DNA from: OMG group bacterium
GTDB taxonomy: Bacteria > Pseudomonadota > Gammaproteobacteria > Pseudomonadales > Azotimanducaceae
DNA length: 64,000 nucleotides
Direction of reading: 5' to 3'
NCBI GenBank assembly: GCA_012267385.1
Contig: JAAXGW010000013.1
Location: forward strand, 62,001-126,000
Positions 57,175-64,000 of this stretch are shown here, in pieces (within the stretch, counting starts at the first letter, position 1; each line of letters opens with the position of its first letter). The notes below the pieces were generated by a model, which saw only the letters and a program-made list of their open reading frames with translations, was not told the DNA's origin and made no database searches. The translations under genes were made by a program, and so were the position numbers.

Positions 57175-57867
57175 ATGGAAAAGAACCAGCTTGTAAAAGA
57201 AGTCTTTGATGCGGTTTCACCGCGCTACGATTTGATGAATGACATCATGTCGCTCGGGACACATCGTTTCTTAAAAGGTGTCTTTCGAGAATCAACTGGT
57301 GTGCATCCTGGAAGTCGAGTGTTAGACGTTGCCGGTGGTACAGCCGATATTTCACTGTTACTCGCGCCAGTGGTTGGTTCAACCGGTAGCATCACAATAC
57401 TCGACATCAACGAGAACATGTTGCTTCGTGGTCGAGATCGTCTCATCGACGCAGGCTTCGCGTCCGTACAGTACGTTCTTGCCGACGCCGAAGCAATGCC
57501 CATCTCAAATGAAACCTATGACTGCGTTACGGTGGCTTTCGGAATCCGCAACATGAGCCGTATGGACGTTGCTCTAGCTGAGTGCTGGCGTGTTTTGAGA
57601 GCAGGCGGCTGTCTGTCAGTGTTAGAATTTTCTCATCCGGAAATAGATAGTCTGCGTGTCCTGTTTAACATATACCGCCAAATGTGGCCGGTCATTGGGC
57701 AATTAGTCGTCGGGGATTCTCATCCCTATCGGTACTTAGTTGAGTCGATCGACCGTCATCCAACAGCTCAAGCCATGGATATGTTTTTGGAATCCGCAGG
57801 CTTTCGAGCTTGTGTTCACCACAGTCTTTTAGGCGGAATTGTCACTATTCACAGAGGAATTAAATGA
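57175..57867 (+). CDS. ubiE: Ubiquinone/menaquinone C-methyltransferase UbiE
   Basis: Methylates 2-methoxy-6-polyprenyl-1,4-benzoquinol (and demethylmenaquinol if made). The 230 residues start with VFDAVSPRYDLMNDIMSLG, the SAM-binding VLDVAGGTADIS and the later VAFGIRNMSR and SVLEFS, all family hallmarks. First gene of a tight ubiE-ubiJ-ubiB set; its stop overlaps the ubiJ start by 4 bases. Confidence 0.95.
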   Translation: MEKNQLVKEVFDAVSPRYDLMNDIMSLGTHRFLKGVFRESTGVHPGSRVLDVAGGTADISLLLAPVVGSTGSITILDINENMLLRGRDRLIDAGFASVQYVLADAEAMPISNETYDCVTVAFGIRNMSRMDVALAECWRVLRAGGCLSVLEFSHPEIDSLRVLFNIYRQMWPVIGQLVVGDSHPYRYLVESIDRHPTAQAMDMFLESAGFRACVHHSLLGGIVTIHRGIK

Positions 57868-58397
57868 CCATCATCGAATCTACTACTTCGAACGCATTAG
57901 AAGCATCGATAAAAGCACGACTCGCACTTGATCCACAGGCTCGTGCGGTTGCCCAGGAATTAGACGGTACCTTAGTCAAAATTAATGTTGAAAATCGTCC
58001 CCTATATGTTCTGTTTCAAGATGGAACAGCGAAGGTTGCGAGCTATACAGACGAAATACCGCAACTGACCATCACAGGAACCGTTGTCGCCGTTGGAAAA
58101 ACGTTGCTAACGGGTAGCGTTAGCGATGTGGAGCTAGAGGGGGACGAAACTAAGTTAGAGTCGCTAAAGCACATATTTCGTCCAAGTTTCAACGTAGACT
58201 CCATGGCTGACACGCTGCGCGCCACTGCCGAGTACGGAGTCGCTGCGACAAAATCGGCGATTGAAGGTTTAGCAAGTGAACTGACTACAAATCGTCGCGA
58301 CCAAGCGAGAATCGAAGAGCTTGAGTTGCAGTTGCAAGATCTACAAAAGGCTTTCAACAGCCTTGAAGATTATGTGAAGACACTTGGTAAGTCTTGA
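57864..58397 (+). CDS. ubiJ: Ubiquinone biosynthesis accessory factor UbiJ
   Basis: A 177-residue SCP2-type lipid-binding protein that helps carry the hydrophobic intermediates in the Ubi complex. An SCP2-like domain covers about 20-105, followed by a helical C-terminus with a coiled coil (LELQLQDLQKAFNSLEDYV). Both ends overlap neighbours by 4 bases, a sign of translational coupling. Confidence 0.88.
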   Translation: MTIIESTTSNALEASIKARLALDPQARAVAQELDGTLVKINVENRPLYVLFQDGTAKVASYTDEIPQLTITGTVVAVGKTLLTGSVSDVELEGDETKLESLKHIFRPSFNVDSMADTLRATAEYGVAATKSAIEGLASELTTNRRDQARIEELELQLQDLQKAFNSLEDYVKTLGKS

Positions 58398-60028
58398 TCC
58401 CCATCCGCACAGTCTTTCGGGTACTTTATGCCGGATTACGATATCGTTTAGATACGATACTATCTGACTTCGTCGCGGATCACTGGTTGCGGTGGTTTCT
58501 TCCAGCTACCTATCTTCCGAAGCCTAAATCGAGCTCTGCTACTCGGCTCAAACAAGCACTCATCCATCTTGGACCGATTTATGTAAAGTTTGGACAGACG
58601 CTTTCGACTAGACGAGACCTTCTGCCCGATGAGTTTGCCGACGAACTCGCGACATTACAGGCAAGAGTACCACCCTTTGACTCCAAAGTTGCCGTGGAAC
58701 GGGTGGAGCAAGAGTTAGACGCACAAATAGCAGAACTCTTCACAACTTTTGAACTAGAGCCGTTAGCGTCCGCATCCTTAGCCCAGGTGCACGCAGCTAC
58801 GTTACTGGATGGATCCGAAGTAGTCGTAAAGGTCATTCGACAAGATGCTGAAGAGGCTATTCACCGGGACATGCGCATGATCAAGGGCGTCGCAAAATTT
58901 TTGGAACGGGTATCCGGGATAGCGCGCCGACTCCACATGATCGAAGTAGTTACTGACTACGAAGCTGCGATCCTTGCTGAATTGGATTTAACGCAAGAAG
59001 GTAAGAACACCACAAGATTGCGCACAAACTTTGCAAGTTCAGAATTACTGTACGCACCTCGAGTTTACACTCACATCACAACGAAAAGCATCCTAGTATT
59101 GGAACGAATTCGAGGCATACCGGTTTCAGATTTGGAAACTTTAAACGCTTTGGGTGCGGACGTAAAGTTGCTTGCCAAACGAGGGGTTGAGACCTTTTTC
59201 ACACAAGTCTTCGACCACAATTTTTTCCATGCAGACATGCATCCAGGAAACATTTTTGTTGATGTTACCAATCCAAAGAAACCGTCGTATATAGCGGTTG
59301 ACTGTGCTCTCTTCGGAACTCTATCCACCGAAGATCAAACGTTTATCGCGCGCAATATCATCGCGTTCTTCAATAGGGACTACGGGGAAATCGCACGCCT
59401 GCACGTTGAAAGCGGTTGGGTTCCCGATGAGTCAAAGATAGAAGAGTTCGAGGAACTAATTCAAGAACTGTTAGAGCCATTTTTTGAAAAGCCACTTTCA
59501 GAAATTTCATTTGGACAGTTTCTGTTGAATCTTTTTACCGCGGCGCGACAGTTTGAAATGGAAGTGCGACCGCAATTAGTGCTATTGCAAAAAACGCTGT
59601 TACAGGTTGAAGGCTTAGGTCGGCAATTAGATCCCAACTTGGACCTGTGGTCCACCGCGAAACCGTTCATGGATCGATGGATGAAAACAAAGTACGGACC
59701 GTTGAAAACAATTCAAGCAACGCTCGACCATGCGCCAGAGATTGTGCTCGAACTCCCGTTTCTACCAGAGTTACTCGCAACTGCTCGACGGACTATCACG
59801 AAATTAAACTACAAAGCCGCCTATCAACATCAACGAATCAATGAACTAAACACAAGCCTTCAACGCGCCAAACGAGCAAGCTTCGCGAGACGGTTTGTTG
59901 GAGTACTGTTATTGGGAGGCACGGTGATCGCTTGGAACATTACACGCGCGCCCCCCAATTCATTTTTTACTTCGACGCTACTGGCGGTGATTGGGATCTG
60001 TGGTCTCATCTTCTTACTCAGTAGATGA
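58394..60028 (+). CDS. ubiB: Ubiquinone biosynthesis protein kinase-like UbiB
   Basis: ADCK/COQ8-type atypical kinase needed for ubiquinone synthesis. The 544 residues (TTG start) contain LGPIYVKFGQTLSTRRDLLP (the KxGQ motif), ASLAQVHAA (alanine-rich loop), VVKVIRQDAEE with the lysine, and HADMHPGNIFVD with the catalytic aspartate. Two C-terminal hydrophobic helices end the protein. The mobile element begins 13 bases after its stop (five bases plus the 8-bp target copy). Confidence 0.96.
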   Translation: MIPIRTVFRVLYAGLRYRLDTILSDFVADHWLRWFLPATYLPKPKSSSATRLKQALIHLGPIYVKFGQTLSTRRDLLPDEFADELATLQARVPPFDSKVAVERVEQELDAQIAELFTTFELEPLASASLAQVHAATLLDGSEVVVKVIRQDAEEAIHRDMRMIKGVAKFLERVSGIARRLHMIEVVTDYEAAILAELDLTQEGKNTTRLRTNFASSELLYAPRVYTHITTKSILVLERIRGIPVSDLETLNALGADVKLLAKRGVETFFTQVFDHNFFHADMHPGNIFVDVTNPKKPSYIAVDCALFGTLSTEDQTFIARNIIAFFNRDYGEIARLHVESGWVPDESKIEEFEELIQELLEPFFEKPLSEISFGQFLLNLFTAARQFEMEVRPQLVLLQKTLLQVEGLGRQLDPNLDLWSTAKPFMDRWMKTKYGPLKTIQATLDHAPEIVLELPFLPELLATARRTITKLNYKAAYQHQRINELNTSLQRAKRASFARRFVGVLLLGGTVIAWNITRAPPNSFFTSTLLAVIGICGLIFLLSR

Positions 60029-60033
60029 GGAGG

Positions 60034-60041
60034 CAAGTTAT
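60034..60041 (+). repeat. Target-site duplication, left copy (CAAGTTAT)
   Basis: These 8 bases immediately precede the left terminal inverted repeat. The same 8 bases, in the same orientation, follow the right repeat at 63804-63811. An exact 8-bp duplication is the normal result for IS1595-family insertion. Confidence 0.9.
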
Positions 60042-60065
60042 GGGAATTATATACAATGTTAGCCA
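60042..60065 (+). repeat. Left terminal inverted repeat of the element
   Basis: A 24-base repeat, perfect reverse complement of 63780-63803. Confidence 0.92.
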
Positions 60066-60219
60066 AAACACGCTTTGATTTCCAATATTGATATTCTAGT
60101 GTGATAGAATATGTTTATTCAGTTCGTACAGGATCACCCGGAGTCGGGTTGCCTGTTGAATACAACAATCCGATTGCATGACAGAACTAGCTATTTTGTC
60201 AGGGTGAATAAACAGGGAG

Positions 60220-60297
60220 TTTGAATCCTCTACGAATTGAATCGGCCCGACATTCATTTGTCGGATAACTTTCATCAATTCAAACTGAGGATTCAAA
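60220..60297 (+). promoter_or_regulatory. Nested hairpin covering the ribosome-binding site of the first passenger gene
   Basis: Three nested stems are complementary: TTTGAATCCTC (60220-60230) with GAGGATTCAAA (60287-60297, 11 bp), GAATTGA (60234-60240) with TCAATTC (60275-60281, 7 bp), and CCGACA (60247-60252) with TGTCGG (60259-60264, 6 bp, loop TTCATT). The right outer arm contains the Shine-Dalgarno GAGGA and ends directly at the ATG (60298). The fold would block translation unless opened, or could be processed. Confidence 0.65.
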
Positions 60298-60780
60298 ATG
60301 AATTTATCAAAACGATGTACACCGTACCTTTGGCATTCACTCGTAGCAATAGCGGTGTGTATGCTCATACTTTCTCCCGCGTCTGCGACCGATTCAGTTC
60401 ATCAAGGGACCGATCCCGGTGGTGGTGGCGGTTGCGAAAACGATAAAGATTGTGACGGTATTCTTGATCGAGACGATATGTGCGTTGAAGCTGCCGATCA
60501 CCGATTAGCAGCAGAACTAAATGTATGCGATTCTATGGTTGAGCATCCAGATTCATACTATGGGAGATTTATGAACCCTTATCAAACTTGTTCTAAACTG
60601 AGTGAAGATATAACTTGGGCACGAGGCGAGGCAAATTTGGGCGGAGTGATCGCAATTCTACTTTGTTGGTTTTGGCCGGCATCGCTTTTTGCAGGTGTAG
60701 GTGGACTCTCTTACTCACTTCATGCAGATCGCTTACAAGAAATGTACGATAACGAGAACTGTGGAGATTCAGCAAGATGA
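60298..60780 (+). CDS. Exported passenger protein with calcium-loop-like motif, unknown function
   Basis: A 160-residue protein with a signal peptide (about 1-31, ending SPASA), then a glycine run and CENDKDCDGILDRDDMC, whose DxDxDGxxDxxD spacing resembles thrombospondin type-3 or EF-hand-like calcium loops. A central cysteine-containing part and a hydrophobic segment (LGGVIAILLCWFWPASLFAG) follow, so it may stay in the membrane. I do not recognise a family. It is the first gene of the mobile element; its start codon follows the hairpin, and the stop overlaps the next small gene (ATGA). Confidence 0.72.
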   Translation: MNLSKRCTPYLWHSLVAIAVCMLILSPASATDSVHQGTDPGGGGGCENDKDCDGILDRDDMCVEAADHRLAAELNVCDSMVEHPDSYYGRFMNPYQTCSKLSEDITWARGEANLGGVIAILLCWFWPASLFAGVGGLSYSLHADRLQEMYDNENCGDSAR

Positions 60781-60938
60781 AGACTACGACAACTGACAGT
60801 GGAAACACCGAGATTAAACGTATGAGCACATACAAATTGAAAGAGTTTCTTAAACCTACATGGTTTAAGTTCTTCGTCCTTCTGTTTGCTGTGGGCGTAT
60901 TCATTTACACAACTGGCAAGAATGTTGGTTGGTTTTAA
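60777..60938 (+). CDS. Small 53-residue membrane protein
   Basis: Starts at the ATG overlapping the stop of the previous gene. It has a polar, Thr-rich N-terminus, a basic stretch (KLKEFLKPTWFK) and one hydrophobic helix (FFVLLFAVGVFIY), ending GKNVGWF. The 4-base overlap suggests translational coupling with the 160-residue protein; the two may act together. Unknown family. An intrinsic terminator follows 26 bases later. Confidence 0.6.
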   Translation: MKTTTTDSGNTEIKRMSTYKLKEFLKPTWFKFFVLLFAVGVFIYTTGKNVGWF

Positions 60939-60963
60939 CACACGGTAAAGAACTACAAAGATT

Positions 60964-60990
60964 TAGCCCACTGTATTGTGGGCTATTTCT
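60964..60990 (+). terminator. Intrinsic terminator after the two passenger genes
   Basis: A perfect 8-bp stem TAGCCCAC (60964-60971) and GTGGGCTA (60978-60985) with 6-base loop, followed by TTTCT. It separates the passenger pair from the transposase. Confidence 0.82.
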
Positions 60991-61046
60991 TGTGTACTTT
61001 TAGGGCGCAAACTTAGCGCTTTCTTGCAAAAAATGCGCCAGAAAGG

Positions 61047-61074
61047 TTGCAATAAGAATTCCAATCGGTATAAT
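61047..61074 (+). promoter_or_regulatory. Promoter for the transposase operon
   Basis: TTGCAA (61047-61052) and a perfect TATAAT (61069-61074) with 16-base spacing, about 44 bases before the transposase ATG at 61118. It lies after the terminator, so the transposase and restriction genes form a separate transcript. Confidence 0.65.
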
Positions 61075-61117
61075 ATTAGCCAAGAAACAAAAAATCCTGA
61101 CGATGGGAGCGAACAAT

Positions 61118-62062
61118 ATGCCTTCGAGAAAACAGCAATACGAGCCAATCCAAGACATAAGCATGTTCGAGTTTCTGAGCTATATACCTGACGAGGAGTC
61201 AGCGGTTCGGTACTTGGAACAGCTACGATGGGCGGGCACTCCACAATGTCCACACTGTACGAGCGAGAATGTCGCGCCGTGTGTCAAGCCTATGCCCTAT
61301 CGGTGTCGCACTTGTCGAAAGCACTTTAGCGTCCGTACTAATACTGTGATGGCACAGTCTAACTTGTCCTTGCGAAAATACCTGTATGCGATATACTTGC
61401 TAACTACGCACAGAAAGGGAATACCAAGTTTGCAACTGGCGCGAGAATTAGGGATCACGCAGAAAACAGCATGGTTTCTCGGTCACCGCATTAGAACCGC
61501 GTTACAACAAAAGGGCGGTTTCTTAGCGGGTCCAGTCGAAGTGGACGAAACCTACATCGGCGGGAAGGAAAAGAACAAGCACGAGAAAAAGAAACTCAAA
61601 GCTGGCCGCGGTGCAGTAGGCAAAACCCCGGTCGTTGGCGCGCGAGGACGCGGTTGTAAGCAAGTCGTAGCAAAACCGATTGCGAACACTGGACAAGCCG
61701 AGCTGGAAGGTTTTGTGAACGGAAATGTACCAAAGGGCGAGATTGTTTACACGGACGACCACAAAGGATATACCGGACTGTCAAACACTCGCAAACACGG
61801 CACGGTGCGACACAGTCTCAAAGAGTATGTCAAAGGCGATGTCCACACGAACTCGATTGAGTCCTTTTGGGCACTGTTGAAGCGTGGACACTATGGCGTG
61901 TACCACAACATGTCTCCAAAGCACTTGGAGCGATATGTCGATGAATTTTCCACACGGCTAAACATGCGAACATTGGACACTATGTCCAAAGTCGAGAATG
62001 TCATAGCCGGTTCGTTGGAAGTGACCATGCCCTACAAAGAGCTTACGCGTGACCCCGCCTAG
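61118..62062 (+). CDS. IS1595 family transposase (ISXO2-like)
   Basis: A 314-residue enzyme. An N-terminal zinc ribbon is seen as CPHC near 47-50 and CRTC near 70-73 (QCPHCTSENVAP, then YRCRTCRKHFSV), followed by a helix-turn-helix-like stretch (LQLARELGITQKTAWFLGHRI). The ISXO2-type DDE core has EVDETYIGGKEK, IVYTDDHKGY and HTNSIESFWALLKRGHYGVYH. The ribosome-binding site GGGAG (61105-61109) stands 8 bases before the ATG at 61118; an upstream ATG at 61103 is possible. The stop overlaps the methyltransferase by 14 bases. Confidence 0.93.
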   Translation: MPSRKQQYEPIQDISMFEFLSYIPDEESAVRYLEQLRWAGTPQCPHCTSENVAPCVKPMPYRCRTCRKHFSVRTNTVMAQSNLSLRKYLYAIYLLTTHRKGIPSLQLARELGITQKTAWFLGHRIRTALQQKGGFLAGPVEVDETYIGGKEKNKHEKKKLKAGRGAVGKTPVVGARGRGCKQVVAKPIANTGQAELEGFVNGNVPKGEIVYTDDHKGYTGLSNTRKHGTVRHSLKEYVKGDVHTNSIESFWALLKRGHYGVYHNMSPKHLERYVDEFSTRLNMRTLDTMSKVENVIAGSLEVTMPYKELTRDPA

Positions 62063-62888
62063 ACCACAGAACATAATCCCGCCTCTTGCTGGTGGTTTTG
62101 AAGATGTTGTTTCCGAGCTTGTAGGTGCTCAGGCACTTCCAAAATCGACAAAGTCACCGCTGAGATATCCAGGCGGTAAATCGTTCGCGGTTGATAAGAT
62201 AAGGGAGTACATACCCCCTGGCACTAAGAGCCTGGTATCGCCGTTCCTAGGCGGTGGAAGCGTGGAATTATCTTGTGCCGCGGATGGTATAGAAGTGTAT
62301 GGCTCAGACGCCTTCGAAGCACTGATTAACTTTTGGAAACACGCACAAGAAAGTCCAGTGCTCTTATCGGAACGCGTACGCGTCTACCATCCATTAAGCA
62401 AGAACAAGTTTTACAGTTTGCAAAAAGGGTTCTATGAGATCGAAGACGACTTAGAACGCGCCGCAGTGTTCTTTGTGCTCAATCGCAGTTCCTTTTCTGG
62501 TACAACATTGTCGGGCGGAATGTCCCCCGATCATCCGCGTTTTACCGAGAACTCGATTGACTCTTTGCGGGACTTTCGCACAAGCAATCTCAGTGTTCAA
62601 TGTTGTGACTATGCGGACACTCTAAGACAACATCCGAGCGAATTTGCCTATCTCGATCCGCCGTACGCGAATGGAGAAAGACTGTACAGGAACAAAGGCG
62701 ATATGCATGACTTCGACCATGAACGATTACACTCGATACTGAGTGCACGGGACGGTTGGGTTTTGAGTTACAATGATGATCCAACAATTAGATCAATGTA
62801 TGACTCTTACCGAATTGAAGCCCCCGAATGGTCTTACGGCATGTCTAACGGCACTAAATCGAAAGAGATATTGATCCTCAACATCTAA
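62049..62888 (+). CDS. D12-class N6-adenine DNA methyltransferase
   Basis: A 279-residue enzyme with the SAM-binding motif SPLRYPGGKS (about 37-46) and FLGGGSVEL (about 68-76), and the catalytic LDPPYANG near residue 200. D12 enzymes methylate adenine, commonly at GATC-like or palindromic sites; the recognition site cannot be read from the sequence. It starts at GTG inside the transposase stop region and is followed by the nuclease gene 4 bases later, suggesting protection and cleavage are expressed together. Confidence 0.9.
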   Translation: MTPPRPQNIIPPLAGGFEDVVSELVGAQALPKSTKSPLRYPGGKSFAVDKIREYIPPGTKSLVSPFLGGGSVELSCAADGIEVYGSDAFEALINFWKHAQESPVLLSERVRVYHPLSKNKFYSLQKGFYEIEDDLERAAVFFVLNRSSFSGTTLSGGMSPDHPRFTENSIDSLRDFRTSNLSVQCCDYADTLRQHPSEFAYLDPPYANGERLYRNKGDMHDFDHERLHSILSARDGWVLSYNDDPTIRSMYDSYRIEAPEWSYGMSNGTKSKEILILNI

Positions 62889-62892
62889 GCTC

Positions 62893-63786
62893 TTGCAACG
62901 TATATCCCCCGTAGTCAGCGGTAAAGCGTGGGAATACGAACTCGCCTGTCAATTTCGCAGTGTTTTAGGACAAGGCGTCAATCTACGACACACTCCCGCA
63001 AGAGTGAAAGCAGAAGCTTACTTCAAAAGGCTTGACTTCAAAGAGCAACACCGCATCCGCAAGGCCGCGGGTGAAGTAGCCGTGTTCCTCAAATACCACG
63101 ATCTGAGAACTCATACAGTTCAATCAATTGAAATTCAATCAGATCAAAGAGGCGAGATCGGAGACGTGCGAGACATTTTGATCCACACTCCAAACAATCC
63201 AATCGGCGTGTCTGCAAAACACCGCCACACAGCAATTAAGCACTCGCGACTATCACAAGGACTTGACTTTGGACAAGCTTGGTATGGCGTACCTTGTTCT
63301 GAGCGCTACTGGGAGGCGGTCGCTGAGATATTTAGAGACTTAGAGGCGAAGAAAGGCGGATTGTGGAGAGAATTACAGAATAAAGAGCAATGGTACTACA
63401 AACCGATTTTAGACGCCTTCATGGACGAGATATAGACCTATGGAGTGCCTGATCAAATACTGAGATATCTGCTCGGTCGCTTTTCGTTCTACAAAGTGAT
63501 CAAAGACAATGGAACAGTGAAAATTCAATCGTTCAATTTTGATCGCAGTTTGAAATGGGGAACACCGATTAAACTTCCAACTGAGATCGTCCACATGGAA
63601 TGTCCGTTGTATAGCGGTCGAAACAAAAGGAAAACAAACACCGCGATTATGTACCTAGACGAAGGGTGGCAAATATCGTTTCGTCTACACAATGCCGAGA
63701 GCGAAATCACGCCTTCTTTGAAGTTTGACATTAACCTTGTGGGAGCACCCGTCACGCTGTCCAGTCACGAGATACCTTATGGCTAA
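62893..63786 (+). pseudogene. HaeIII-family restriction endonuclease frame interrupted by an amber codon
   Basis: The first part, 62893-63435, encodes 180 residues (TTG start) with GDVRDILIHTPNNPIGVSAKH, HTAIKHSRLSQGLDFG and WYGVPCSERYW, a pattern I recall from HaeIII-type endonucleases. A TAG at 63433-63435 then stops the frame. The same frame goes on uninterrupted for 116 codons (YLLGRFSFYKVIKDNG and onward) to a TAA at 63784-63786 inside the right terminal repeat. Together they make about 297 codons, near the HaeIII size, so one nonsense change probably split an active gene. Read-through, suppression or a two-part enzyme are alternatives. Confidence 0.78.
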
Positions 63787-63803
63787 CATTGTATATAATT
63801 CCC
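63780..63803 (-). repeat. Right terminal inverted repeat of the element
   Basis: A 24-base repeat that is the exact reverse complement of the left end; the last codon of the endonuclease frame (TAA) falls inside it. Confidence 0.92.
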
Positions 63804-63811
63804 CAAGTTAT
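63804..63811 (+). repeat. Target-site duplication, right copy (CAAGTTAT)
   Basis: Identical to 60034-60041. Joining the two flanks would restore ubiB followed by CAAGTTAT and the sequence at 63812. Confidence 0.9.
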
Positions 63812-63987
63812 CTACCCATGGTGAAGTAGAAAAAGACCCCGCCGGCTTTGAATCGAAGACTCGAAGAATTACACCACCGTTTTGAAGACTCGACTAATAT
63901 TTAAGATCTATTTCGCGCCTATGCGAGTTCCTATTAAAGAAGTTGGAAATTTGTATCATATAACGATTCACCTGTTTGGAGGAACGT

Positions 63988-64000
63988 ATGGGTGTTAGCA
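63988..64000 (+). CDS. 5' end of a gene, possibly tatA
   Basis: Only the first codons (MGVS) are in the window. A strong Shine-Dalgarno GGAGGAA lies 5 bases before the ATG. In E. coli tatA follows ubiB, and TatA proteins begin MGG or similar, so tatA is a reasonable guess from position; the visible part is too short to prove it. Confidence 0.4.

Larger units (their letters stand above)
60042..63803 (+). mobile_element. IS1595-family transposon carrying a restriction-modification module
   Basis: Bounds are set by perfect 24-bp terminal inverted repeats (60042-60065 and 63780-63803, starting GGGAATTATATACAATG from each end) and the flanking 8-bp direct repeats CAAGTTAT. The 3762-bp unit holds, all on the plus strand: a 160-residue exported protein, a 53-residue membrane protein, a terminator, a promoter, an ISXO2-like transposase, an adenine methyltransferase and a HaeIII-like endonuclease with an amber codon. 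IS1595-family elements with passenger genes are known; this combination I have not seen described. The clean ends and target copies suggest recent insertion. Confidence 0.9.

Noticed and set aside
60136-60149. ACCCG-GAGT-CGGGT hairpin in the element leader as a terminator
   Set aside because: Only 5 bp and no U-tract; it may only be part of leader structure.
61010-61055. GGCGCA and TGCGCC inverted repeat before the transposase as the left end of the insertion sequence
   Set aside because: No matching right end or target copy exists for this position; the repeats at 60042 and 63803 with CAAGTTAT copies give a complete, better solution.
1-64000. CRISPR array
   Set aside because: No regularly spaced short repeats were seen on either strand.

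Overview
The window is chromosomal DNA of a gammaproteobacterium that I cannot place more precisely. The evidence is gene content and order: rsfS-mrdA-rodA-mltB-dacA-lipB, hemA-prfA-prmC, lolB-tRNA-Gln-rplY-pth-ychF, ppk/ppx, priA/rpmE, an ftsN-like SPOR gene with hslV-hslU, and DUF971-ubiE-ubiJ-ubiB. The cell has a Gram-negative envelope (LolB, DUF2799 lipoproteins, two RND pumps, outer-membrane barrels). Roughly a third of the genes appear to start with TTG or GTG.

Layout. 1-9305: ssb 3' end and terminator, uppP, a LON-domain gene, nadD-rsfS, then a cell-elongation cluster mrdA-rodA-mltB-dacA and lipB. 9268-11394: a decayed antisense copy of the moeB 3' end that overlaps lipB, then an unknown envelope gene and a small barrel gene. 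11395-18661: the minus-strand operon hemA-prfA-prmC-moeB, then plus-strand lolB, tRNA-Gln, rplY, pth, ychF; ispE and prs, often found here, are absent. 18680-25871 (minus): DUF1801, DoxX, an RND pump with its adaptor, elongator tRNA-Met, and two tandem DUF2799 lipoprotein genes, one with a premature stop. 26091-36144: putA, yccA, a small unknown gene, a second RND pump, an Smr protein and a membrane-anchored unknown. 36404-46330: ppk and ppx (convergent), a secreted EEP-family protein, two OppD/OppF-type ATPases without permeases, a barrel protein, mdh and a lipoprotein. 46409-60028: priA, rpmE, an M48 protease, an AIM24-like protein, mrcA, ftsN-like, hslVU, DUF971 and ubiE-ubiJ-ubiB.

The most notable feature is a complete mobile element at 60042-63803. 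It has perfect 24-bp terminal inverted repeats and an exact 8-bp target duplication (CAAGTTAT), and it sits 5 bp plus the duplication after the ubiB stop codon, just before a gene start at 63988 that is probably tatA. It carries an IS1595/ISXO2-type transposase, a D12-class adenine methyltransferase, a HaeIII-family restriction endonuclease frame split by one in-frame amber codon, and, ahead of the transposase, two unknown genes (a secreted protein with a calcium-loop-like motif and a 53-residue membrane protein). A long nested hairpin covers the ribosome-binding site of the first passenger gene. The element therefore looks like a transposon that moves a restriction-modification system plus an uncharacterised envelope gene pair.
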